From Thermoplasmata archaeon (GTDB lineage: Archaea > Thermoplasmatota > Thermoplasmata > WALJ01): a stretch of 9,237 nucleotides of DNA. Of this stretch, positions 1 through 7,800 are shown piece by piece; the first letter of the stretch is position 1, and each line of letters begins with the position of its first letter. Made by a program: the position numbers and the translations under genes. The notes under the pieces are model-generated. The model was not told where the DNA came from. It saw only the letters and a program-made list of their open reading frames with translations, and made no database searches. The stretch lies in the NCBI GenBank assembly GCA_026986305.1, contig JALSOU010000139.1, positions 1-9,237 on the forward strand, given 5' to 3'.

Positions 1-60
1 ATATACAGGGACAGCAGGCCTGAGATAATGGAGGAAATGCTCAGGTCTTGGAGCCACTGA
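1..60 (+). CDS. C-terminal tail of an unidentified protein (partial, 5' end outside window)
   Basis: Frame 1 is open from the first base to a TGA at 58-60 and encodes 19 residues ending in EEMLRSWSH. The composition (acidic and basic residues, a plausible amphipathic helix) looks like a real protein end, and the other two forward frames close within 30 bases. If real, its last 20 bases overlap the 3' end of the convergent pseudouridine synthase gene. The piece is too short to assign a family, and it could be a chance open stretch. Confidence 0.3.
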   Translation: MYRDSRPEIMEEMLRSWSH

Positions 61-757
61 TACCTTCAATCTCTTCTTTTGAAAGCTCCCTCCACATACC
101 TTCTTTCTCTATTCCTTTAAGTGTCAGCGATCCTATCCTCACTCTTTTAAGCATGAGCACCCTTTTTCCTAATGCCATGAACATTCGCCTGACCATGCGG
201 TACCACCCCTGCTTTACCGCTATTGAAACCATGGTTTTACCATTCCTTTCCCACAAAACTTTTACTCTGGCAGGAGCAGTTTTCCCCTCTTCTAGAACCA
301 CACCCTCCCTGAGGATTTTGATCTCTTCACGGCTGAGATGCCCTTGGATTAGAACATGGTACTCCTTTTCAGGTGCATATCTGGGGTGGGATAATCTGTA
401 TGCCACATCTCCGTCGTTGGTGACTATTATCAGCCCAGATGAGTTTATATCTAGCCTTCCAACGGTGAAAAGCCTGCCTTCGTAGGGAATGAGGTCCACG
501 ACCCTAGGCTTCCCTTTCTCACGGACATTTGACGATATGTATCCTGTGGGCTTGTTTACCGCATAGTATCTGGGTTCAACAGGCTTTATCACCCTCCCAT
601 CAACCACAACCTCATCTTTTTCAGGGTCTATCTTTGTTCCCAGTTCCTTCACGGTTTTTCCGTTTACCTTCACCCTTCCTTCCAGTATAATCTCCTCGCA
701 CTTCCTTCTGGATGCTACGCCGCACCTAGCCATATATCTTTGAAGGCGCTCCTTCAC
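41..757 (-). CDS. RsuA/RluB-family pseudouridine synthase with N-terminal S4 domain
   Basis: This 238-residue protein should isomerise a specific uridine to pseudouridine in rRNA. Residues 1-60 form an S4 RNA-binding domain (GVASRRKCEE, then GRVKVNG). The catalytic domain has KPTG at 69-72, the family signature GRLDINSSGL at 100-109 with the expected nucleophile Asp103, TNDG at 113-116, and the C-terminal VRRMF...LKRVRIGSL region. Length matches the small-subunit RsuA/RluB/RluE/RluF class. The start is GTG at 757; starting at the internal ATG (733) would cut into the S4 domain. A GGAGGT (760-765) lies only 2 bases before the GTG, while a TATA-like element 22-23 bases upstream suggests leaderless transcription. 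The family is mainly bacterial; archaea normally make rRNA pseudouridines with box H/ACA guide complexes plus Cbf5, or with TruD/Pus10-type enzymes, so ancient transfer from bacteria is plausible. The target site cannot be told from sequence. Confidence 0.9.
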   Translation of the reverse strand: MKERLQRYMARCGVASRRKCEEIILEGRVKVNGKTVKELGTKIDPEKDEVVVDGRVIKPVEPRYYAVNKPTGYISSNVREKGKPRVVDLIPYEGRLFTVGRLDINSSGLIIVTNDGDVAYRLSHPRYAPEKEYHVLIQGHLSREEIKILREGVVLEEGKTAPARVKVLWERNGKTMVSIAVKQGWYRMVRRMFMALGKRVLMLKRVRIGSLTLKGIEKEGMWRELSKEEIEGISGSKT

Positions 758-802
758 AGACCTCCATGGAAAAGCATATTTTTAACTTGCCTATGATTGA
801 AC
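758..802. promoter_or_regulatory. Compact bidirectional promoter, pseudouridine synthase / macro-domain gene
   Basis: Only 45 bases separate the two divergent start codons. One AT-rich element, catattttta (775-784), is the only TATA-like sequence. Its centre lies about 23 bases from the GTG at 757 on one side and about 23 bases from the ATG at 803 on the other, which is the spacing expected for leaderless archaeal transcripts in both directions. A GGAGGT lies at 760-765 on the minus strand. Function is inferred from position and composition. Confidence 0.5.
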
Positions 803-1351
803 ATGGAGCGCAGGCTGAAATACGGGGTTCTCAGGCTAATTCACGGCGATATAACCGAGCAGGGCGTGGATGCAATAGTGAATGCTGCCAACAGCAGCTT
901 GATGGGCGGAGGTGGAGTGGACGGTGCCATACACAGGGCCGCAGGGCCAGAACTTCACAGGGAGTGCATGGAGATAATAAAGAAGATAGGGAGGCTTGAG
1001 CCTGGTGGTGCTGTACACACTGGCTCGGGGAGGCTCAGAGAACGGGGAATAAAGTGGGTCATACACACGGTAGGGCCTGTTTGGAGGGGAGGGAAATACA
1101 GAGAGGCCGAGGCTCTTGAGAGGTGTTACAGGAATTCCATGGCATTGGCCAGAAACTTAGGGGCTGAAAGTATGGCTTTTCCTTCGATAAGCACAGGGGC
1201 ATACGGTTATCCTGTGGAAAAAGCGGCTGAGATAGCCCTATATGCCATAATAGATGAGCTGGAAAGCCATGAGGGAATTGAAGAGGTCAGAATGGTGCTT
1301 TACTCCACCTATGACTTCAAGATATATGCGGAGAGCCTTAAAAGTCTCTAA
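803..1351 (+). CDS. Macro-domain protein, probable ADP-ribosylhydrolase / O-acetyl-ADP-ribose deacetylase (MacroD/YmdB type)
   Basis: A 182-residue single-domain macro protein that should bind ADP-ribose and remove ADP-ribosyl or O-acetyl groups. The family motifs appear in order: GDIT (15-18), NAAN (27-30), the glycine-rich GGGGVDGAIH loop (35-44), VIHTVGP (86-92), and the phosphate-binding STGAYGYP (130-137). Asn27, Asn30, Asp40 and His44, typical of the MacroD-type active site, are all present, so it should be active. I chose ATG 803 over an in-frame TTG at 797, because the conserved domain starts shortly after it and a TATA-like element lies about 23 bases upstream, implying a leaderless mRNA. 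It is divergent from the pseudouridine synthase and its TAA overlaps the stop codon of the convergent membrane protein gene. The cellular substrate is unknown. Family assignment is secure; specificity is not. Confidence 0.93.
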   Translation: MERRLKYGVLRLIHGDITEQGVDAIVNAANSSLMGGGGVDGAIHRAAGPELHRECMEIIKKIGRLEPGGAVHTGSGRLRERGIKWVIHTVGPVWRGGKYREAEALERCYRNSMALARNLGAESMAFPSISTGAYGYPVEKAAEIALYAIIDELESHEGIEEVRMVLYSTYDFKIYAESLKSL

Positions 1352-1878
1352 AAATATCGGTCATTATCACCATATTCTTCATAGCCATACTCCTCATCTT
1401 CATCTCCCCCCATCCTTCCCATGCTGTTCTGATTTTCACCACTGTAATCAGCATAGACCTCATTTCTGTAAACAAGATACTCAACCACATAATAGAGTAT
1501 TTTAAACGAGAGACTGGCCGCCAAAAGCAGGGATATGCCCGGAACGAGAACCTCATAGGCGTATGTCTTCCCTTCATAGTATATGCTCATGGAAGATAGG
1601 AAGAAGTAGCCCCAGAGAACCAGAAATAGAGAGGCAATCAATGAGAGAGCCAGCTTTTTCTCGCTTCCTTTTTCATGATAGGCTGCTGCGGAGTATAGGG
1701 CCGTGAACGCTATTCCAAGGATGAGAACATAGGTTTCGGTGCTGTGGAAATACTTCGATGGGTCACCACCGCTCTTTGAAATGTATGAGGATACCGTATA
1801 TATGAACAGCAGCGGGATAAGAACCAGAAAGATGAAGGATAGGATGCCAAGGATCGATGCCTTCGCACCTCGGCTCAC
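1348..1878 (-). CDS. Four-helix integral membrane protein with acidic tyrosine-rich tail
   Basis: Unrecognised family. The 176-residue product has four hydrophobic segments at about 8-32, 50-66, 76-100 and 108-136, followed by a 40-residue cytosolic-looking tail rich in Asp, Glu, Gly and Tyr (DEDEEYGYEEYGDNDRYF). Start choice: an in-frame ATG at 1908 lies inside the upstream gene, but the GTG at 1878 overlaps that gene's TGA as GTGA and is preceded, seven bases away, by a strong GAGGAGGG ribosome-binding site at 1886-1893. Translation is therefore probably coupled to the exported protein upstream, and the two may act together at the membrane. No catalytic motif was seen. Its TAG stop overlaps the TAA of the convergent macro-domain gene. 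Confidence 0.75.
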   Translation of the reverse strand: MSRGAKASILGILSFIFLVLIPLLFIYTVSSYISKSGGDPSKYFHSTETYVLILGIAFTALYSAAAYHEKGSEKKLALSLIASLFLVLWGYFFLSSMSIYYEGKTYAYEVLVPGISLLLAASLSFKILYYVVEYLVYRNEVYADYSGENQNSMGRMGGDEDEEYGYEEYGDNDRYF

Positions 1879-2987
1879 TGCACATCCCTCCTCATTTCGT
1901 AGCTCCATCCTGATATGTTCTCAGTAACCTTTACTATCACATAGCTTGGAACCGCATTCACAGATACGCTGGCTGTTCTGTGCACCTCCTCACCTACAAA
2001 GGCTGTATAGTGGTCGTGGGACTGGCCCACTATGTTTCCCCCAGAATCGTAGGCTGTTATGTCTATGCTAAGATCAAGGTCTCTGCTGTAGTTGTTTACA
2101 AAGGAATAGTCCACATAGGCGCTGTTTAATGTCCTCTGAACCTCACCTATGAAAAGACCATCAAAGGGCGCTCCCCACCTGTATTGGCTGGATCTGGTGA
2201 ATTCAAAGCCTGAATCGGTGCGGACCCTCATCTTTATCGGAAGGATCTCGCTGTGAGTCATGAGATAGTAGGTGTCATTGGAAGATATGTGGAATCTTAG
2301 GGATGAATTGTAGTCTTCACCTAAAGGCACCCTTTCCTCGTCATAGGAGAGCCTTTCAGAGCCGTTGTATATCTCCACAACAGCATCGGCATAGCCTGAA
2401 AGAAGCGATGATGTTGATACGAAATAGGGAACAGAGATTAAAAGTTCTGAGGAAGAGTATGAAATCCTCGTCTCATTTGCCCTGATTTCAAGCTTTTTTA
2501 CCAGAGGCTCCCATTCAATATGGTTGTGGTAGTGAACCTTTATTATTCCAAGGCCTTTTACCGAGTGAGCGCTTATCTCACCTCTAACTATGAATTCTGC
2601 GCTCTCATTTATCAGCCTGTTTTTCAGCTCAGACGGTATTGAATCTAGGTTTACGCTCATATGTATGGGTTCTTTGTATATTGCCCCAGCCTTCACCACA
2701 GGGATATTGTCTGAAAATCTGGCAATCTCATAGCGGCTTTCGTTCTCATATATCCAGACTTCCAGCCCTATATCCTTTATATCATAGTATCCGCCGTTGC
2801 TTATGTTTATATATGTGTCAGCTGAGATGGTGCTGTTGCTTATGCTCCATTTCACATCATCTATGTCCTGCATCTCCACCCTAACCTTTCCCTGAACGAT
2901 GGGGGCCACTCCTGTGTAAAGCATGTATCCTGATAGTATCAAGCTGCTTATGAACACGATGTTAAGCAGGGCGAGGGATTTCTTCAC
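1875..2987 (-). CDS. Membrane-anchored extracellular beta-rich protein, function unknown
   Basis: A 370-residue protein with one N-terminal hydrophobic segment (about residues 5-27, after MKK) that serves as signal peptide or anchor. The rest is hydrophilic, beta-rich and outside the cell. At least ten N-x-S/T sequons (for example NST, NES, NET, NGS, NDT, NYS) fit a glycosylated archaeal surface protein. There appear to be two beta-sandwich regions (about 45-165 and 270-365). The first, with its alternating pattern around TYINISNGG...VWIYENE, loosely resembles WHy/LEA14-like or immunoglobulin-like folds; this is a weak impression, not a family assignment. There are no cysteines forming obvious pairs. 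The start is GTG at 2987, with a TATA element centred about 22 bases upstream. It is the first gene of a two-gene unit with the coupled membrane protein. Confidence 0.75.
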   Translation of the reverse strand: MKKSLALLNIVFISSLILSGYMLYTGVAPIVQGKVRVEMQDIDDVKWSISNSTISADTYINISNGGYYDIKDIGLEVWIYENESRYEIARFSDNIPVVKAGAIYKEPIHMSVNLDSIPSELKNRLINESAEFIVRGEISAHSVKGLGIIKVHYHNHIEWEPLVKKLEIRANETRISYSSSELLISVPYFVSTSSLLSGYADAVVEIYNGSERLSYDEERVPLGEDYNSSLRFHISSNDTYYLMTHSEILPIKMRVRTDSGFEFTRSSQYRWGAPFDGLFIGEVQRTLNSAYVDYSFVNNYSRDLDLSIDITAYDSGGNIVGQSHDHYTAFVGEEVHRTASVSVNAVPSYVIVKVTENISGWSYEMRRDVQ

Positions 2988-3002
2988 GCCGCTCCAATGA
3001 AC

Positions 3003-3014
3003 TCTTTATATAAT
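3003..3014 (-). promoter_or_regulatory. TATA box for the exported-protein operon
   Basis: On the minus strand this reads attatataaag. Its centre is about 22 bases from the GTG at 2987, so transcription should start at or next to the start codon (leaderless). The 102 bases between 2987 and the tRNA hold this promoter and the tRNA promoter back to back. I see nothing else there. Confidence 0.55.
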
Positions 3015-3045
3015 GATTTTTCTAGGAGTGAGCAGGGTAAAGAAA

Positions 3046-3057
3046 AACCTATATATG
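3046..3057 (+). promoter_or_regulatory. TATA box (with A-rich BRE-like flank) for tRNA-Asn
   Basis: An A-rich run followed by cctatatatg lies about 37 bases before the first base of the mature tRNA, giving a predicted start near 3077-3080 and a short 5' leader to be trimmed by RNase P. Inferred from position and sequence only. This promoter probably also drives the following protein gene. Confidence 0.55.
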
Positions 3058-3089
3058 GGAAGGGAATAGCCAAAAAGCCCGAATAAAAT

Positions 3090-3162
3090 GCCGCCGTAGC
3101 TCAGTGGCTGGAGCGGTCGGCTGTTAACCGACAGGTCGCAGGTTCGAATCCTGCCGGCGGCG
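3090..3162 (+). tRNA. tRNA-Asn (GTT anticodon)
   Basis: The complete cloverleaf is 73 nt. The acceptor stem GCCGCCG pairs with CGGCGGC (3155-3161), with discriminator G at 3162. The anticodon stem GTCGG/CCGAC encloses the loop CTGTTAA, with anticodon GTT at 3123-3125 (reads AAC/AAT). The T arm is GCAGG-TTCGAAT-CCTGC. There is no intron, and CCA is not encoded (ctcc follows), so CCA must be added after transcription. The GC-rich stems suit a warm-adapted organism but do not prove it. Confidence 0.96.
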
Positions 3163-3183
3163 CTCCGATATGCTGTGGTGATA

Positions 3184-4353
3184 ATGGGAAGAAATTATGT
3201 CAAATGCGGTGTGTGCGGAGCTCTGAATCCAGAGTATGCGGACAGATGTAGAGTGTGCGGTACTGTATTTGACAGGGATAGGGCTGTATGTGAGAGATGC
3301 GGCGCATATATCCCACGCAACTCGGCTTACTGCCCTTATTGCGGAGCAGTTTTCCGTCCTGATTTGATCCCTCCTTCTCCAAAGGACAGGAAAAGCGGTT
3401 TTATTAAGGGAATTCTAACAGGTCTTATAATAGGTGCTCTCCTTTCTCTGGCTGTATTATACCCTATTTTATCGTCATCTCAGGAAGATTCCAGAGATCT
3501 GAAAAAGGAGCTGGAAAATCTCAGAGAGATGTATTCTGAGCTGTCTAATAGATATGATCTTCTCAATCAAAGCTACACATTATTGAAAATAAACAATTCT
3601 GAGATGGAAAATGAATATCAGAAGAAAGTAGAGCAGTACAATTCCCTCCTTCTAAACTACACAGAGCTTTCTGAAAAATACGATAGAATAAGCAATCCTC
3701 CTAAAGATATGTATTTCATAGTGATACTGTATTTTCAGACGAAGTATTTTGGAAATTTTCTTGGGATGAAAACTCATCAGCACTGGATAGTCCTAAAAGT
3801 AAGCGTCAAAGATTTTATGAAATACAGGGCTATGGAACACCCATTGCTGACAGACTACTCAATAGCGAAGGATTATGTTGTTGTGGACAAATACATACGG
3901 GAAATAGTTTCCATGGTTAACTCCACACTTGTGGAAAACACGAAGGAAGAGCTTGTGGACGCCCTAATGTCCGTAGCTCAAAACAAAAATGTTGATACCA
4001 ATGAAAGCACAGCCTATCTCTCCGATTGGCAATACGGTACCTATTACCACATAGACCGCACATTAAAATATCCCTTGGAAACCTTGGTCATGCATTCAGG
4101 AGAGTGCATGGACGATGTCATCCTCTTCCTCTCTCTTGTAAAGGCAGCTGGCTTGGATGGAGCATTCCTATTCATCCCTGAGATGCACCATGTTATGGGG
4201 GGAGTTTATTTAGAGAAAAAACCAAACTACAGTTACAACCCTGAGAATTATATGGGATATTACTACGCTGAGATAACATACTATGGGTGGAAAATAGGGG
4301 AACTATCCGACGAAGCAGAAGGAAAACATGTTGTGTTTGTAAAAGTCGATTGA
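3184..4353 (+). CDS. Membrane-anchored zinc-ribbon / coiled-coil / transglutaminase-like protein
   Basis: A 389-residue protein of four parts. Two cytosolic zinc ribbons come first: C8-x2-C11 with C22-x2-C25, and C36-x2-C39 with C50-x2-C53. A membrane helix spans about 73-96 and a coiled coil about 100-165 (heptad-like, acidic and basic). The C-terminal domain has transglutaminase/cysteine-protease-like features: PLETLVMHSGECMDD with Cys308, His335/His336 in MHHVMGGV, and Glu363 in YYAEITYYGWKIGE, a plausible Cys-His-Glu triad. By charge pattern the ribbons are inside and the catalytic-type domain outside. Substrate and reaction (hydrolysis or cross-linking at the surface) are unknown. Start choice: GTGs at 3175 and 3178 are in frame, but ATG 3184 gives the tightest N-terminus before the first ribbon. 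No TATA-like sequence sits at the required distance, and the tRNA ends 21 bases upstream, so the gene probably shares the tRNA transcript. Confidence 0.8.
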   Translation: MGRNYVKCGVCGALNPEYADRCRVCGTVFDRDRAVCERCGAYIPRNSAYCPYCGAVFRPDLIPPSPKDRKSGFIKGILTGLIIGALLSLAVLYPILSSSQEDSRDLKKELENLREMYSELSNRYDLLNQSYTLLKINNSEMENEYQKKVEQYNSLLLNYTELSEKYDRISNPPKDMYFIVILYFQTKYFGNFLGMKTHQHWIVLKVSVKDFMKYRAMEHPLLTDYSIAKDYVVVDKYIREIVSMVNSTLVENTKEELVDALMSVAQNKNVDTNESTAYLSDWQYGTYYHIDRTLKYPLETLVMHSGECMDDVILFLSLVKAAGLDGAFLFIPEMHHVMGGVYLEKKPNYSYNPENYMGYYYAEITYYGWKIGELSDEAEGKHVVFVKVD

Positions 4354-4365
4354 TTTCTGAAATTC

Positions 4366-4374
4366 TTTTTTATA
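4366..4374 (+). promoter_or_regulatory. T-run serving as terminator of the upstream gene and/or TATA box of the next
   Basis: After the stop at 4353 comes ctttttta followed by tata. Six T residues (4366-4371) suit archaeal termination on the + strand. The same tttttata element is centred about 22 bases before the GTG at 4393, which is the promoter spacing seen elsewhere in this window. The two roles cannot be separated by sequence alone. Confidence 0.4.
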
Positions 4375-4392
4375 CCGAATATATCCTGTCAT

Positions 4393-4809
4393 GTGATTCC
4401 CGATCCGCTATCAGTTGATAACCCAGACTGGACATTCATAGCGTGGTCTGTATGGTTGGCCCTGAACATAGCGCTCTTCATATTCATAAAGGTAAAGCAC
4501 CCAATGGCAAGGGCTTCCCAGAGAAAGGCCATGGACTTCATATTCTACGATGTTCTGGTATTTGGGAGCGCTGTTGCGATAAACATCGCTCTTTGGTTCC
4601 TCTACCCTTCAAATCCCTATGCCATCGCATTATGGAAAACCCTCAGGTTCAACCTCATAATCTTCCCTTATCTCGGTTTGTGGGTGGTGCTGATGGCTTT
4701 TTTCTCAGACATAGCCAGAGCTTCAAGAGGAAAGGTGGATTACAGGAAGCACGCCCTCATTTTCCTCCTATCCCTCGGAGTTGCGGCGTTTCTTTACTTC
4801 CTTCTATGA
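4393..4809 (+). CDS. Small four-helix membrane protein, function unknown
   Basis: A 138-residue, strongly hydrophobic protein of unrecognised family. Predicted membrane segments are about 13-34, 47-72, 80-108 and 120-138, with basic loops between (KVKHPMARASQRK at 33-45, RASRGKVDYRKH at 109-120), so the basic loops probably face the cytosol. It begins with GTG at 4393 in a probably leaderless transcript and ends with TGA at 4807-4809, 43 bases before the IleRS-like gene on the same strand. The two could be partly co-transcribed, although a separate TATA-like element lies between them. No catalytic residues are evident. Confidence 0.75.
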   Translation: MIPDPLSVDNPDWTFIAWSVWLALNIALFIFIKVKHPMARASQRKAMDFIFYDVLVFGSAVAINIALWFLYPSNPYAIALWKTLRFNLIIFPYLGLWVVLMAFFSDIARASRGKVDYRKHALIFLLSLGVAAFLYFLL

Positions 4810-4819
4810 CCCGAAGGAA

Positions 4820-4852
4820 TTTAATACATAAAAGCTATTGTGCGGTGAGAAT
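4820..4852 (+). promoter_or_regulatory. Promoter and start region of the IleRS-like gene
   Basis: A TATA-like stretch, ttaatacataaaa (4821-4833), lies about 22-28 bases before ATG 4853, and a GGTGAG (4844-4849) sits three bases before it. Both support ATG 4853 over the in-frame TTG at 4838, which would fall between promoter and expected transcript start. Confidence 0.45.
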
Positions 4853-7800
4853 ATGAACAGGCTGGCAGGAAAGAGATATGAGCCGAGCGCACATGAAAGT
4901 GAAATAGAATCTCTTTGGGAGAGGGAAAACACCTACGAAAGGTCAAAAGAGGTAAGGGCAAAGGGGAAGGACCTCTATTTTCTGGATTCCCCACACATTC
5001 CAGCGGATATGCGCTCCCCTGACGCTATAAATTCAATTCTCGTAAAGGATGCTGTGATAAGGTATCTGCGAATGAGGGGTTACAATGTAAGGGACAGGGC
5101 TGGATTTGAGGGCTTCGTTTCAGAGGCTGAGAAAAAGGCCCTTGAATCCCTCGGCATAGAGGAAGATGAGATTGATGAAATAGGGTGGGAGAAGTACTTA
5201 AACGCATGCAGAAAGGAAGCAAAGGACATAAAGGAGCAGATGGAGGGATTTTTCAGGGATTTCGGTGTATGGATGGAATGGAGGCACTCTTACACCCCTC
5301 TGGACAACAGATACATGGAAGGAGTATGGTATGCCTTTAAAAAGCTCAATGAGAAAGGGCTGGTGGACAGGTTCAGGTCGGTTTCACTCTGGTGTCCCAG
5401 ATGCAGGAGATTCCTGTCAAAATACGAGATAAAATCCGAAATGGAGTGGAAAAGAGGGGTTTATGCGAAGTTTCCAATTAAGGGAAAAAAGAAGGAATAC
5501 CTTGTGGTGTGGTTCTCAGAACCTTGGATGCTTGCCGCCACTCTGGCTCTTGAAGCGGTGCCTTCAAAGAAATATGCGGTTATAGTCCTGAAAAACACGG
5601 GAGACAGGGTGATAATAGGGAAAGAGGAGATGGAGAAGGTACTCAAAAACTCAGGCGTATCAAAGTATGAGATTGCCGGTGAGATTTCAGGAAAGGACCT
5701 CATAGGCCTCAGATATTCCCATCCTCTCTTCGGATTTGAATCTGAGGAAGGGGTCATAGGCCTTGAGGACATAGAGGCGGAGGACCTGAGGATAGACAGG
5801 ATTGTCGCTGGGAGAACAGGTGGAGAGACAGGGATAAAGGCTGTTGTGCCAGCCCACTCCATCCATGACCTCGCTCTTGCTGAAAGGGAGGAAATTCCTG
5901 TTATGAGCCCCGTGGATGAGGGAGGAGAGCTGGGCAGTGACACGGGAAAATACGCCGGTTTCAATGTGTTTGATGCTGAATCGATAATCATAAGGGATCT
6001 GGTAAATATGGGCCTCGCCCTATCCCCATACGATGTTCAGGAGCCTGTTAGATACTGCTCTTCCTGTGAGAGCCGCCTAATACCAAGGGTCTCCGAGGAG
6101 TGGTCATTCAAGATATCTGATGTCGCAGATTTAAGCGAAACAATGGCATCTGAGGTGGAATGGCACCCTCCATGGATGCTGGGAATTGATTACGAGTGGA
6201 TGCATGAAAGCCTCCCTGTTTCCATATCCAGAAAGGGATACTGGGGAGTTCCGATGCCTGTGTGGGTCTGCGAAAAGTGCGGTCACAGAGAAATAGTGGG
6301 ATCAGCCAAGGAGCTTGAGGAAAAGAGTGGGGAGTTCAGGTCAGGCATGGGTCTTCAGAGGCCGTGGATAGACAGGTATTCTATGAAATGCCCCGAGTGC
6401 GGCTCAGATATGAAGAGGGTTGAGGAGATTCTCACGCCTGATTTCGTGGATGCGGCGGCCTCATGGGCACAGTTGCATTATCCTGCAAGTGAAGGGGAGT
6501 TCAACAGATGGTGGCCTTCCGAGCTATGCGTTGAGCCCCTGAAAAAGTCCAGGGGTTGGATATACCTTCAGCTGGCCATATCTGGGGCTGTTTTCGGAAA
6601 AAAGCCATTTGAAAGGGTCATAGGAACTGGAAAGCTCGATATCTCTTCTCTTGGAAACGATGTGGCTGAGATAAGAAAGACCTATGGCGCTGATGCTCTT
6701 CGCTATGTTAGTTTCAGGCAGGCTCCACCTTGGAATGCCAAGAGGATTAGAAAGGAGTGGTTTGAAAGGGCTGAGAAGATAAGGAATATGATATGGAACA
6801 TCCACAGATACGCACAGATATACTACAAAATCTCAGGTTTCAGGCCTGAGGAGACAGGTCTGGAGTTTATACATGAGTACGGTCTGCCTGTGGATAAGTG
6901 GCTGATATCTATCCTTGAAGGCCTTAAAGAGCGCTACATCCACCATATGGAGAGGTACATGCTCAACGAAGCCCTCAAAGAGATTGAGAAAGGCGCTGAG
7001 ATGGTTTCCAGATGGTATATGAGGGCGGCGAAAAGCAGGATAAGGTCTGCAAATCTTGAAAACAGGGAGGTTCTTGTTGCATACAGAGCGCTTCATGAGG
7101 CCATAATTACTCTTACAAAGCTTCTCGCACCATTCATGCCTTACTTTTCCGATGCTGTTTACAGAAACATGGCTGAAAAAGAGGGAAGCGTGCATATGGA
7201 AAGCATAGAGCCTCCCAACAAGCTTCTAATAGATAGATATCTTGAGATAAGGATGGACATAGCCATGGACATAATAAAATCAGGGTGGAAGGCCAGAAGA
7301 AAGGCAGGAATAGGAACGAGATGGCCTCTCAGCAGGGTTGTGGTAAAGGCCATATCGAGGGAAGTTGTGGAGGCAGTGGAGCTCTTCGGAGACTTCATAA
7401 AAGAGGCCATCAATGTGAAGAGCATAGAGGTTGTGCCGCCTGCTCAGGAATGGGAGGAGATGATTCTGGAAGTGCATCCGAATCCAGATGCCATAGGAAT
7501 GGTTTACAGGCAGTGGTCCAGCAGAATTGCAGTAATGCTGAAAAACAGGCCTGCCAAGAAGATAAGGGAAGGGATAGAGAAAGGGGAGTACTACCTTGGA
7601 ATAGAGGGACAGCTCGTCAAAATAGAGCCGAACATGGTCAGGTTCGTATCAAAGCTTCCTGATTATGTGGTTGAAGACGCATTCTTGGATGGGCGCGTGT
7701 ATCTGGACATAAGGAGAGATGAGGACCTGATGCTTGAGGGCAGGGTAAGGGAGCTGATAAGAAGGGTTCAGGACATGAGAAAGGACATGGATCTGAACTT

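Noticed and set aside
1879..1908. Upstream ATG giving a longer four-helix membrane protein
   Set aside because: It lies within the end of the upstream gene with no ribosome site; GTG 1878 has GAGGAGGG seven bases upstream and a GTGA coupling overlap.
3170..3181. Mini-ORF ATG CTG TGG TGA just before the zinc-ribbon gene
   Set aside because: Three codons with no supporting signal; likely chance.
4838..4852. In-frame TTG start for the IleRS-like gene, five codons upstream
   Set aside because: It lies between the TATA-like element and the expected transcript start; ATG 4853 has a GGTGAG just before it and begins where IleRS proteins usually begin.
4988..5100. Frameshift or sequencing error explaining the missing HIGH motif
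   Set aside because: Flanking IleRS sequence continues in the same frame with identical spacing on both sides, and other catalytic motifs far away are lost as well.
5461..5991. Minus-strand open frame of 176 codons opposite the IleRS-like gene
   Set aside because: Ser/Pro/Thr-rich composition typical of the antisense of a well-coded gene; no start signal or recognisable motif.
7285..7662. Plus-strand open frame of 125 codons in another frame of the IleRS-like gene
   Set aside because: Gly/Arg/Gln-rich shadow translation within strongly supported coding sequence.
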